Below, piece after piece: positions 30,519-39,157 of a DNA stretch of 64,000 bases. Position 1 is the stretch's first letter. Each line of letters begins with the position of its first letter. The DNA lies in the NCBI RefSeq assembly GCF_001187905.1, contig NZ_LGIS01000026.1, forward strand, positions 1-64,000, read 5' to 3'. The notes under the pieces were generated by a model. That model was not told where the DNA came from. It saw only the letters and a program-made list of their open reading frames with translations, and searched no databases. The position numbers and the translations under genes are program-made. This DNA comes from Pantoea sp. RIT-PI-b. GTDB lineage: Bacteria > Pseudomonadota > Gammaproteobacteria > Enterobacterales > Enterobacteriaceae.

Positions 30519-32390
30519 CTATAACATCAGTGCCATAAACAGCAGTTCGTCATTGAATCGCTTAACTTGCTGTTTCATCGAGGCGACAACCTCGAAGCCT
30601 TTTTTGCGGTAGATCATGGATGCCGGGTTGGATTGCCAGACGCATAAGGTAATGCGTCGCAATTTTTGCTGTTTAGCCTGTTCCGTCATCCGCGATAACA
30701 CTTGATTGAAATAGCCTTTTCCCTGCTGCTCTGGTAATAGCGCCACGCTACAAACAAAGTAATCCTCCGGGCGACTGTGCTGATTCACGAACGTATCGTA
30801 AGCCTCATCGAGCGGCAGTACCTCCTGGCGATAGCCATACTCGACGTTGATGTGGTCGTATTCCCGCACCGACGCAGCATTGATAAAACCGAATATCTTT
30901 CCTTGCACATCGGTGATAACGGAAATCTGTTCAAGGAAAGGAAGGATATTTTGTCGCAGCTGTAGGCTAATAATGTCTGAAGAGTAAACGTTATCAACCG
31001 AACAGTACTCAAGATAACTGGTGCTAAAAATCAGCTTCGCCATCGTGCGCTGTTCACGCTCATCAGAAATCGCGCCAGGTTTAAAGCAAAGCGGTAATTT
31101 TTTACATTCACCGACGGGTTGCCAGAAATTACCGGCTTTAATTTCCCTATCACGACGGCAAATTAAATAGTCGCTAAATAGTGCGTTAACTCTATCCAGT
31201 GCCGCATCCTGTGAAAGTACGCCGTAATAGTGATAGTAAGGAATTTCGGCGCGCAACTGCGGTGCATAAGCAATTTGCAGAATATCCTGTTCAGCAAACA
31301 ATGGCGCAAACTCATCAAGCTGCAGAGGATGGCTGAGCTGCCAATCGCGCAGCGTGAGTTGTGCCAGCGTGTGCTGATAGTGCTGCTGTTCCTCTACGCT
31401 GAGTGGGCGTCGCTCGCCACTCAGAATATCTTCCTGCAAACGCATGCCTTTGATACCACAAACGCGTTGTTGCGGCACATCAAAGCCAAGGACTGCGTAA
31501 CAGCGGCTGAAATCCTGATGGCTAAGCTGCGTCACCTGCAGCTGCTCACACCATAACTGATAGAAAGGTTCGAAAATCGCGCGTTCAGTTGCGGGTGTTT
31601 TCTCCGGTATGGGTTGTGGCCAGCCGCGATAAACCGCACTGAGCTGCTGCTGCAGTTGCAACAGAGCCGCACTATTTTGATGGCTGATTATCATGCCGGT
31701 TTCATCGGTAAACAAATTCATCCAGTTGACGTGTTGCTGCGTTTCTGCTGGAAAATCGGGCAGCTCTGGATGACACAAAAACAGCGTTGCAGGCTGCGCG
31801 GGAAGGGTATCGGCATCCAGATATACGCCACCGCACTGATTCAAAATCGCCAACCGGAAGAAATCGGATAACGTGGCGTAATAGCGCTTGTCGTGCAATT
31901 GCTGCAAGACGTTGTTAAGTGCGATATCAAAGCTCTGCATTAACCTACTCAGGCTATTCACCCTGATCAGAGCATCGGGCAGAAACAGGATGCCTAGCTG
32001 CAGCTCATCGCTATCTTGCTGCAGCACAAAGCGTGCTTCCGCCGCTAGCTGCTGCTCATCCCAAACCCACAGCGTTTGCTGAAACTGACTATGGCTGGCT
32101 TCGATGGCGCTCTGCCATTGCGCGATGGTCAGATTCACATTTGCGGGTGTGGCTCCGCCAAGCCAAACGCGATGCAGCGTACACTCTTTGCCAGTCAGCC
32201 GACTGGTGGGCACTGCAAACATCGAAGAAAGATCGGAAACGCCAATCTCATGTGGCTGCTGCTGCCGCCACTGCTTAAAATGGTGAAGCGTTTCCAGCCA
32301 GTCCACAGTGGCAGGTGCGGTAAAGCACTGTTTTAACGCGCGCAGCTGGCGCTCATAGTGATATAAAAAATGTTCACTGGTCATGGTCAT
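30519..32390 (-). CDS. Glycosyltransferase (TcdA/B-like, DXD) fused to GNAT acetyltransferase
   Basis: 623 residues, two enzymatic modules in one chain. The N-terminal part (about 60-420) shows HRVWLGG (73-79), LWVW and LSDFFRLAILNQCGGVYLDADTLP, where DAD at 192-194 is the metal/nucleotide-sugar DXD motif; this layout is that of the TcdA/TcdB-type and DXD-sugar-binding glycosyltransferase families. The C-terminal part (about 465-620) is a GNAT domain with acetyl-CoA loop LLPEQQGKGYF (551-561) and the WQSNPASMIYRKKGFEV tail. No signal peptide or membrane segment, so it should act in the cytoplasm. Start ATG 32390 overlaps the galE stop by four bases (ATGA), so translation is coupled. An upstream in-frame extension would lie inside galE. 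Acceptor, sugar and acetylation target are unknown; I do not recognise a named homologue. Confidence 0.8.
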   Translation of the reverse strand: MTMTSEHFLYHYERQLRALKQCFTAPATVDWLETLHHFKQWRQQQPHEIGVSDLSSMFAVPTSRLTGKECTLHRVWLGGATPANVNLTIAQWQSAIEASHSQFQQTLWVWDEQQLAAEARFVLQQDSDELQLGILFLPDALIRVNSLSRLMQSFDIALNNVLQQLHDKRYYATLSDFFRLAILNQCGGVYLDADTLPAQPATLFLCHPELPDFPAETQQHVNWMNLFTDETGMIISHQNSAALLQLQQQLSAVYRGWPQPIPEKTPATERAIFEPFYQLWCEQLQVTQLSHQDFSRCYAVLGFDVPQQRVCGIKGMRLQEDILSGERRPLSVEEQQHYQHTLAQLTLRDWQLSHPLQLDEFAPLFAEQDILQIAYAPQLRAEIPYYHYYGVLSQDAALDRVNALFSDYLICRRDREIKAGNFWQPVGECKKLPLCFKPGAISDEREQRTMAKLIFSTSYLEYCSVDNVYSSDIISLQLRQNILPFLEQISVITDVQGKIFGFINAASVREYDHINVEYGYRQEVLPLDEAYDTFVNQHSRPEDYFVCSVALLPEQQGKGYFNQVLSRMTEQAKQQKLRRITLCVWQSNPASMIYRKKGFEVVASMKQQVKRFNDELLFMALML

Positions 32391-33421
32391 GCGATTACGC
32401 TCCCTGCATTCTGCGTGACGTAACCTTGAGGATTTTGCGTATGCCAGCGCCATGCATCCCGCAGCATGGCTTCAAGATCGCGCGTTGCCTGCCAGCCCAG
32501 CTCTTTTCTTGCCTGGCCAGGATCGGATAAACAGATGGCGACATCGCCGGGACGGCGCGCGCGCATATCGAGAGGTACTTGTCGACCGCTGACCTGCTCA
32601 AACATACGTACGATTTCCAGTACCGAGTAGCCTTGTCCGGTACCGAGGTTGTAGTGACGATAGCCCGGCTGTAACCGATTCAACGCCTGAATATGCCCTT
32701 CAGCTAAATCCATCACGTGGATGTAATCACGCACGCCGGTACCGTCTGGCGTGGCATAGTCGTCACCAAATACCGGTAAATGGCTGCGCAGGCCATTGGC
32801 CACCTGAAACAGATAGGGCAGCAAGTTATTGGGAATACCTTCGGGATGTTCGCCAATCTGGCCAGAGGGATGCGCGCCCGCCGGATTAAAATAACGTAGG
32901 GCGGTAATGGCTAATTCGGGTTGCGCATCAGCGACTTCAGCCATAATTTTCTCAACCATATATTTGGAGGCACCATAAGGATTGGTGGTGTTGCCGGTGT
33001 CGCAGCCTTCACATAAGGGAATTTTTACCGGAATGCCATATACGGTGGCAGAAGAGCTGAAAATGAGCTTTTTAACGCTATGCTGTTTCATCATCTCTAA
33101 CAGCATTAATGTCCCGGCGATATTATTTTGGTAATACTTAACCGGCTTTTGCAGTGATTCATTAACCGATTTAAGTCCGGCCATATGGATTACTGCATCA
33201 ATGGGTTGGCTACTGAAAACCAGGTTTAAATCAGAGCGGCGACGGATATCACCCTGAAGGAAGTTAAGCTTTTTTCCGCTTAATGCTTCCACGCGCTGCA
33301 AAGCGAGTGGCGAGCTATTACACAAATTATCCAGCACGATGACATGATGATTTTTCTGCAGCAGGCTAAGTGCAATGTGCGACCCAATATAGCCCGCGCC
33401 GCCGGTAATTAAGACATTCAT
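32387..33421 (-). CDS. galE: UDP-glucose/UDP-N-acetylglucosamine 4-epimerase (GalE family)
   Basis: 344 residues. Extended SDR epimerase with NAD motif GGAGYIGSH at 7-15, catalytic Ser in FSSSATVYG, Tyr149 and Lys153 in NPYGASK, and RRPGDVAICLSD near the C-terminus. The residue aligned to E. coli Tyr299 (RREGDLPAYWAD) is Cys297. In human GALE the equivalent is also Cys, and the E. coli Tyr299-to-Cys change is known to open the site to UDP-GlcNAc. So this enzyme may interconvert UDP-GlcNAc and UDP-GalNAc as well as UDP-Glc and UDP-Gal (inference). It is not in a gal operon: it lies between a Set-type sugar exporter and a glycosyltransferase, overlapping the latter by four bases. Start ATG has GGAG nine bases upstream; a 122-residue longer frame is rejected. 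Confidence 0.93.
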   Translation of the reverse strand: MNVLITGGAGYIGSHIALSLLQKNHHVIVLDNLCNSSPLALQRVEALSGKKLNFLQGDIRRRSDLNLVFSSQPIDAVIHMAGLKSVNESLQKPVKYYQNNIAGTLMLLEMMKQHSVKKLIFSSSATVYGIPVKIPLCEGCDTGNTTNPYGASKYMVEKIMAEVADAQPELAITALRYFNPAGAHPSGQIGEHPEGIPNNLLPYLFQVANGLRSHLPVFGDDYATPDGTGVRDYIHVMDLAEGHIQALNRLQPGYRHYNLGTGQGYSVLEIVRMFEQVSGRQVPLDMRARRPGDVAICLSDPGQARKELGWQATRDLEAMLRDAWRWHTQNPQGYVTQNAGSVIA

Positions 33422-33477
33422 TAATGTACACTCCATGTGTTTTGATGCGCGCAGCGATGCACGACGAATAATCAATT

Positions 33478-34602
33478 TCAGACATTTTCGACCTTTGTTA
33501 TCAGTAGTAATGACATCACCAACAGCACGCAGGCCGCTGGCCAAATAGCCAGCGGCGATACTGCGGTGAGAGTTCCCTGTAAAACGCCAGCAATCAACAC
33601 GCCGATGGACATCGAATTGGTATAGAGCGTAGCCGCCATACCTTGACGATTTTGCAGTAAGTCCTGAAACCAAAATAATCCAACGGTGGCGATAATGGCG
33701 ATAAAAATGGCATTGAAAATTTGCAGTAATACCAGCGGGATAAATCCATTGCTGAAGAATATTCCTGCATAAAAGATAATGCCGCACAGCATGGCGGCCT
33801 GCATTTGCAACTTCTTATTCCAGCGCTTAAGCATTCTCGCACTGAGCAGCATGATCGGAATTTCCAGCGCCGCGGCGACGCCAAACATCAGGCCGGTCCA
33901 GTCGCTTGAAAGCGTGCTTTGTTGTGCCAGATACAATGGAAAAGCAATCAGATACAGTGAGCTGCAACTCCAGACCAGCAAGGTAGCGAGCATCAGAAAG
34001 GTGAGATTGTGGCCCAGCGGTTGTTGGTGCAACTGAGTCACAGGTGCAGGATTGGCCTGCTGCTTGCCGGGCGGTAAGGTGAGGGCCAGCAAGGTTACGC
34101 TCAACAACAGCAATGACATGATCACATAAAGCCAGGCAAAACCGGCCAGCTGAATAATCCAGAATGCCAGCGGCGGACCAAATACCCAGGCCAATGAAAA
34201 TTGCGCACGCAGGATGGCGCTAAATCCATTATCACTACGGGACTGACGTGCTAAGGCAAAGAGCTGTGGTACCGCTGCGCTACCACAAGCACTCAGTAAG
34301 GAACCGAGCGTAATTAATAATAAATAATTACGGCAGAAGATAAACAGTAATGAATTAAGCGCCAGCGAGAGTAAGCAAAATAGCAACAGTGGCCGACGCT
34401 GCGCCAGACGATCGGAATAGCGTGCAATTAGCAGACTAATAACAATACTGCTCAGCGCATTGACGCTGTAGAAGGCACCAATCTGCCAGGTTGCCACCTT
34501 GAGTTCTGTGGCGAGAAATAAACTAAGTGTGGGAATGAACAGGGCACCGCTTAAGCCAGCGCCCAGTGCAACCAAATAAAAAGCAATAGATGAGTTTTTC
34601 AT
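33478..34602 (-). CDS. Set-family sugar efflux MFS transporter
   Basis: 374 residues, about twelve hydrophobic segments, closely resembling E. coli SetA/SetB: GALFIPTLSLFLATEL, SLAWVFGPPLAFW, AAVPQLFALAR, AALEIPIMLL and GLFWFQDLLQNRQGMAATLYTNSMS. Set transporters export sugars and glycosides by proton antiport. Two ATGs are close; the one at 34602 is favoured because AAGGA lies five bases before it but abuts the upstream one. It starts 49 bases after the chb stop and ends 56 bases before galE, all on one strand with no terminator visible, so it likely belongs to one operon. It would export a sugar product or excess chitin-derived saccharide; exact substrate unknown. Confidence 0.88.
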   Translation of the reverse strand: MKNSSIAFYLVALGAGLSGALFIPTLSLFLATELKVATWQIGAFYSVNALSSIVISLLIARYSDRLAQRRPLLLFCLLSLALNSLLFIFCRNYLLLITLGSLLSACGSAAVPQLFALARQSRSDNGFSAILRAQFSLAWVFGPPLAFWIIQLAGFAWLYVIMSLLLLSVTLLALTLPPGKQQANPAPVTQLHQQPLGHNLTFLMLATLLVWSCSSLYLIAFPLYLAQQSTLSSDWTGLMFGVAAALEIPIMLLSARMLKRWNKKLQMQAAMLCGIIFYAGIFFSNGFIPLVLLQIFNAIFIAIIATVGLFWFQDLLQNRQGMAATLYTNSMSIGVLIAGVLQGTLTAVSPLAIWPAACVLLVMSLLLITKVENV

Positions 34603-34651
34603 CGACATCCTTGTCAGTCATTGCGCCTGCATTCCCGCAGGAGCATCGTTT

Positions 34652-37315
34652 TTACAGCTGTTCGGCGCGGCTGAAACGTTTACCATCCGGGCTTACACTG
34701 CGCACCCAAACTTTATCTGCCGCAGTAATCGCCGGTTTGGCATGAGATTGATAACGCTGCCAGCGGTTACCGTTATCCAGACTGTACTCCAGCGGCAGAC
34801 CCGGCAGGGCAATGTTCATGGTCAGAACGCCATTTTCTACTCGTGCACCGGGCACCGGTAAACGATAGTGGATGCCAGTTTTGTCCATTTTGGCTAACTC
34901 ACGCTGGCCTAACAGATTGGCGAAACGCTGCCAATCCTGATTACGTTGTTGTTGGTTAACGAAGTGGGTTTCGCCACCTTTAAAAGTACGTCCCTGCTGG
35001 TAATCCAGCTCCCATTCAGCACGATGCCAGCCGCGTTCGGCAACCGACAGCAGGCGTGGGAACACCATGTAATCCATTTGCTGATCGGTACGCGTTGTTT
35101 CGCTCCACAGATGTACTGAAATACCATATGCGCCCGACCAGGGTTTCGTTGAGGTGGCATCGAAGGTGTTACCATCGCGGTCGACAGAGGTTTCAGCATT
35201 TTGCGGCAGATTATCTGGCGCGAAGCCAAACATCTTGCGCTCATCGCTAAATCGCGTCCCCCAGTAGTAGCCGCGCTCCTGCGGATTCACTTCATACGGG
35301 AAATCCATGTAGACGTAATCCGGATTGGAGATCACCACTTCGTAATCTTTCATCGTCCAGTCATTAGCGGTGTCGAAACCACCCCAGTAAAGCGTGTCCC
35401 AGAAGTTCACCCGTACGCGTGAAGTTGCAAAGGCGTGGGCATTGGCAGCATCTTTTAATCCATCCTGCCAGGCCTGCATGACCGGAATGCCGTGTGCCTT
35501 AACCATCTTGCTGACTTCCAGTGCAAAATGGCTGGGTAAGTGTTCCAGATCTTCCACCTTGCCGGATTTCACCACCGCCTGGCAGACCTGAGATTTTGCC
35601 CAGGGCTTGTCCTCTTTGCTTTGGTCCAAAATCCCCGTTCCCGCTTTCGGGGATTTTATGTCGCTGTAACCCGCACCCAGGCGGATATTTTTCGCTTCAT
35701 CACCGCCAAAATGCCAGGTGCTCAACGGCTGGCCGGCTTCGCGATGCATTGCCTGTACTTCACTAATCACTTTATTGACAAAGCGTTTTGAGGAGTCGAG
35801 GCAAGGGTTGAGGTAGCTGGTACGATCGTAAAGCTGCACCGAGCGGGTATTAGAGGTGTCAGTTGGATCCACTAAACGATATTCGTTGGCCTGTTGCGGT
35901 TTACCCGCTTTCATTAATTGTTGGTAGCGTGCTTCCATTGAAATCACGGCGGCGCGAGCATGCGCTGGCATATCGATCTCAGGAATGACTTCGATGTTGC
36001 GCGCCTGAGCGTATTTGACGATCTCAATATAATCCGCACGGCTAAAGTGTCCGCTGCCGTTGTTATCACTGAATGGCCCCGAGCCTAACTGCGGCAGCAG
36101 GCATTGCTGCTCGGTAAGATCGTGGCAGCGCTTGCTACCGACATCGGTCAGCTGCGGTAACCCTGGAATTTCAATGCGCCAGGCTTCGTCATCGGTCAGG
36201 TGGAAGTGGAATTTGTTCATCTTCCAGGCGGCCATCTGATCGAGCATGCGCAACACCGCTTGTTTGCTGTGGAAATTACGGGCCACATCAAGGAAAGCGC
36301 CGCGATAGGCAAAGCGTGGCGCATCCTGCGCATCCAGCGTAGCGATGATCGGTTTACCTTCGGCAGGAACCAGTGACAGTAAAGACATTAAACCGTAATA
36401 CACGCCCGCCTGGTCATAACCCACGATATCCGTGCCGCGCGGAGTGATGCGTAATTCATAGGCGCCGGAAACGGCATCTGCATCATGAAAATGGTTGGTT
36501 GCCACGCGCGTATGGACGGCATAGCCGCTCGAGTGTTGTTTGATATTCAATAAATCAAAGCGCTGTCTAACCGCATCGGCTTGGTTGCCCGACAAAGCCT
36601 CTAAATGCAGTGCAACGCCACGACTTAGATCAACATCGGCCGCATGAACTTTTACCGTACGCGGTGTTGGCGTGATTTGTCCGCGCAGTGCACTCGCGGG
36701 AAGTTGCTGTACATCAGCATTCTTCGCGAAGCGGCTTTGCGGCAGCATGAGCACGTTTTTGTCGTCGGCGATGCGCTTCCACTGGTTGCCGAACGGTTTG
36801 ACGAAATCGTTCAGATTCTCAGTGTCGGTGCTGGAGATAATTTTCGGGGTAGCATCAGCTGCGGTGACGTACCAACGCGGCATGACGTCAGTGATAAACA
36901 GCTGCCAATACTCATTGACGATTGGGATCTCAATTGACTCACCGGCCGCAATGCCTTTGAATTTCTCCGTCGGCTCCAGTCGGGTCAGATCACCAACAAT
37001 GTGCGTCATTTTGAATTGATCGTTATCGACCCGCAGCGTTTCGTGCACGTTGCTCATGTAGATCGCCCAGTTTTTACTGGTGAGCGCCGGGCCGTTATTA
37101 GTAAGGGTAATGGTCGCGGTATTACAGGATGCCCAATCGGCACCGAGCTTCGCGCAATTGATGCCGTGATCGGCCGCCTGATTATCAGTTACCTGATATT
37201 GCACGCCGAACTGGCTGATCTGGTCAACAATCTGTTGATTACTGTGTGGGGACGAGCTGCAGGCCGCAACGCTGGTCACGGCCAACGCAAGCAAACTCAT
37301 TTTTAGTTTTTTCAT
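34652..37315 (-). CDS. chb: Chitobiase, beta-N-acetylhexosaminidase lipoprotein (GH20)
   Basis: 887 residues, colinear with Serratia marcescens chitobiase. Lipoprotein signal with lipobox SVAAC (Cys19), so anchored in the outer membrane or exposed to the periplasm. Domains in order: N-terminal carbohydrate-binding-like CHB_HEX domain (about 30-180), GH20b, GH20 TIM barrel and a small C-terminal domain. The catalytic pair in WHFGGDEAKN is Asp539-Glu540, the same numbering as the Serratia enzyme. It releases N-acetylglucosamine from chitobiose and chito-oligomers by substrate-assisted catalysis. It follows chiP by 51 bases, forming a chitin-oligomer uptake and hydrolysis unit. AGAAGG ribosome site. 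Confidence 0.95.
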   Translation of the reverse strand: MKKLKMSLLALAVTSVAACSSSPHSNQQIVDQISQFGVQYQVTDNQAADHGINCAKLGADWASCNTATITLTNNGPALTSKNWAIYMSNVHETLRVDNDQFKMTHIVGDLTRLEPTEKFKGIAAGESIEIPIVNEYWQLFITDVMPRWYVTAADATPKIISSTDTENLNDFVKPFGNQWKRIADDKNVLMLPQSRFAKNADVQQLPASALRGQITPTPRTVKVHAADVDLSRGVALHLEALSGNQADAVRQRFDLLNIKQHSSGYAVHTRVATNHFHDADAVSGAYELRITPRGTDIVGYDQAGVYYGLMSLLSLVPAEGKPIIATLDAQDAPRFAYRGAFLDVARNFHSKQAVLRMLDQMAAWKMNKFHFHLTDDEAWRIEIPGLPQLTDVGSKRCHDLTEQQCLLPQLGSGPFSDNNGSGHFSRADYIEIVKYAQARNIEVIPEIDMPAHARAAVISMEARYQQLMKAGKPQQANEYRLVDPTDTSNTRSVQLYDRTSYLNPCLDSSKRFVNKVISEVQAMHREAGQPLSTWHFGGDEAKNIRLGAGYSDIKSPKAGTGILDQSKEDKPWAKSQVCQAVVKSGKVEDLEHLPSHFALEVSKMVKAHGIPVMQAWQDGLKDAANAHAFATSRVRVNFWDTLYWGGFDTANDWTMKDYEVVISNPDYVYMDFPYEVNPQERGYYWGTRFSDERKMFGFAPDNLPQNAETSVDRDGNTFDATSTKPWSGAYGISVHLWSETTRTDQQMDYMVFPRLLSVAERGWHRAEWELDYQQGRTFKGGETHFVNQQQRNQDWQRFANLLGQRELAKMDKTGIHYRLPVPGARVENGVLTMNIALPGLPLEYSLDNGNRWQRYQSHAKPAITAADKVWVRSVSPDGKRFSRAEQL

Positions 37316-37366
37316 ATTGATATCCTTCTCCTCGAATGAATGTCTCTGGCTCCTGCCAGGTAGGGG

Positions 37367-38764
37367 TCAAAACAGGGTAAATGGCGCAATAACCATAAAT
37401 TTGATGTCTTTCTCATCCTGGAAGATGTTGCCGTAACCACCGCTATAGCTGGGGAGATCGCTGTGATTGTCGTAGCGGGTGTAGTGCAGTTTGAATTGGG
37501 TGTCTTTGGCGCGCCCTTGCTGGATGGTGTAAACCAGATCGAGATTCCACGCTGACTCTTTCAGGCGCTGACTTTGATCGTAAACCGGATTGGTGGACGG
37601 TTTTGCATCCCAACCGTATGCGTAAGAAGTGCCGACCTGCCAGCCCGGCAATTGCCAGTGCCCCAGATCTACCATTACGCCAGCAAACAGCGCTTTCTCG
37701 CCGTTGGCGTTCCAGTCGGAGCGGGAATCCCACCATACATCGAGGCGACCATTGGAGCTGGCATAAGAAGGCGTCATACGTTGCAGGAAGAATCCCTGGT
37801 TGCCCTCGGCTTTTACCCAGGTGCCTTCGAGGCGGAAATCAAATGCGCCTAGCGTGTAGCCGAAAGTCAGCGCCTGCAGCCAGGCGAGGCCATCATAAAC
37901 ATCGTTTACAGCCCCCGCGCCGCTGTTGTCGCGGTCCTTCGCGCCATAAAACTGATAGCTGGTGCGCAGCGGCCCATTGGCGAGCGGCAGCTGATAAGAC
38001 GCTTTGGCAAAATACTGATCCATGTAATCTGCCGCTTGACCGTAAGCGCCTTCCAGTACCAGATGGTTCTTAAAATCATATTTGGCACCGAAGGATTGCA
38101 GCCAGGGGATTTCCGTCACGCCATCGGCTTTGCGGAAGTTATACATGTCGCGATACCACGGCGCTTTGTACTCGTCGGTCCACATCCATGCGAGGGAAAG
38201 GGCGCCCGCATCGCTAAAATCAAAGGTGGTGCCGGCTTCAACACCGCGATAGGTTCCGGGCAGGAAGCTCCAGTGTGGTGCCAGTAAGGTCTGTCCGCTG
38301 GGTTGCAGATAACCTGCGCGTAGCCAGTTTTCCTGCCATTTCGCTTTGAGCGCGGCCTTATAAAGACTTAAGCCACTCTTATCTCCGCTCCAGTCCTCAT
38401 CCCAGCGCGTGCGGGCGTTGCTAAAGCCAATTTCGTTCGGTGCAGCGGGCCCGCCATGACTCAGTTCCAGCGCACCAAAAGCCGCCAGATCGAGTCCAAT
38501 TACATCACCCGCATAACCGGATGAGAAACCGAGATTGGCGTTGGCAGAAGCGTGATGCAGGTTGGCATCATATTGACCGTAATTACCTTTTTGCGCGTCC
38601 ATCTCTTTACGATCGCGCTGACGTTGCCAGTAGAAGATGTTTCCAGTGAGAGATGAATCGTCAATGAAACCGCTGGCTTGAGTGGGGAAAGTGGGAACAA
38701 AAACACCGGCAAACAGAGCCGTAATCACTGCTGCAGTGAGCGGCGCGCGTAAAATCCTGCGCAT
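37367..38764 (-). CDS. chiP: Chitoporin ChiP (OprD family)
   Basis: 465 residues with a signal peptide ending near TQASG and a beta-barrel typical of OprD porins. Strong match to E. coli Chi[89 protein letters not shown] and the end [18 protein letters not shown] with terminal Phe for BAM assembly. It lets chito-oligosaccharides cross the outer membrane. First gene of a leftward block chiP-chb-set-galE-GT/GNAT. The chiQ lipoprotein gene that accompanies chiP in E. coli and Serratia is absent. AGGAGG-like ribosome site. In enterics chiP is repressed by ChiX sRNA; the leader should be checked for the pairing site. Confidence 0.95.
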   Translation of the reverse strand: MRRILRAPLTAAVITALFAGVFVPTFPTQASGFIDDSSLTGNIFYWQRQRDRKEMDAQKGNYGQYDANLHHASANANLGFSSGYAGDVIGLDLAAFGALELSHGGPAAPNEIGFSNARTRWDEDWSGDKSGLSLYKAALKAKWQENWLRAGYLQPSGQTLLAPHWSFLPGTYRGVEAGTTFDFSDAGALSLAWMWTDEYKAPWYRDMYNFRKADGVTEIPWLQSFGAKYDFKNHLVLEGAYGQAADYMDQYFAKASYQLPLANGPLRTSYQFYGAKDRDNSGAGAVNDVYDGLAWLQALTFGYTLGAFDFRLEGTWVKAEGNQGFFLQRMTPSYASSNGRLDVWWDSRSDWNANGEKALFAGVMVDLGHWQLPGWQVGTSYAYGWDAKPSTNPVYDQSQRLKESAWNLDLVYTIQQGRAKDTQFKLHYTRYDNHSDLPSYSGGYGNIFQDEKDIKFMVIAPFTLF

Positions 38765-38841
38765 AGCAAATCCTCCTTGATGCTTCCATTAATAATAAAT
38801 ATTTCCGTACTGTTTCATCATGAAACGAGTTGCGAGGATGC

Positions 38842-38865
38842 TATTTTTCGCGACGCGAATTATCA
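38842..38865. promoter_or_regulatory. Candidate NagC/Mlc-type operator upstream of chiP
   Basis: TATTTTTCGCGACGCGAATT and following bases form a dyad with TTCGC/GCGAA half-sites like those of NagC/Mlc operators. It lies 78 bases upstream of chiP, consistent with GlcNAc-responsive repression. Pattern judgement only. The rest of 38765-39003 is AT-rich promoter DNA without other recognised elements. Confidence 0.4.
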
Positions 38866-39004
38866 ATGTAATTTATTACAAAGTATGACGTGGCGCGCAA
38901 AAAGAGCCCGTTTTAAGGGCTTTAATCAATACGTTACACGAAGGTGTAATTTGTCACTTCGCGAGCGGGATTCAGGAATGAAGGCGTTTGCTTGCTTTCA
39001 CCTA

Positions 39005-39020
39005 CTGACTTCCCTATGCT
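39005..39020 (+). promoter_or_regulatory. Segment complementary to the 3' arm of the thiM riboswitch
   Basis: CTGACTTCCCTATGCT can pair over all 16 positions (15 Watson-Crick, one G-U) with AGCGTAGGGAAGTCAG at 39098-39113, the 3' part of the TPP aptamer. If transcribed, this gives a fold that excludes the aptamer. See findings. Confidence 0.5.
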
Positions 39021-39034
39021 CGAATCGTTGTTTT

Positions 39035-39111
39035 GACTCGGGGTGCCCCTCTAATACAGGGCTGAGATACACCCGCTGACCTGATCTGGATAATGCCAGC
39101 GTAGGGAAGTC
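39035..39111 (+). ncRNA. TPP riboswitch (THI element) of thiMD
   Basis: The conserved THI-box sequence is present in order: GACTCGGGGTGCCC, CAGGGCTGAGATACACCC, GACCTGATCTGGATAATGCC and AGCGTAGGGAAGTC. This is the thiamine pyrophosphate aptamer, in close agreement with the E. coli thiM riboswitch. It sits 46 bases before the thiM ATG, so ligand binding probably masks the GGGAG ribosome site or triggers premature termination; no obvious T-tract favours translational control. Confidence 0.96.
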
Positions 39112-39157
39112 AGATGCCTGACCGCATTCGCCTTCTTGATCGCCGGTTGGGAGCTTT

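Noticed and set aside
32387..33787. A 466-residue galE product
   Set aside because: The first 122 residues are antisense-like and overlap the end of the set gene; the GalE fold begins at the ATG at 33421 with a ribosome site.
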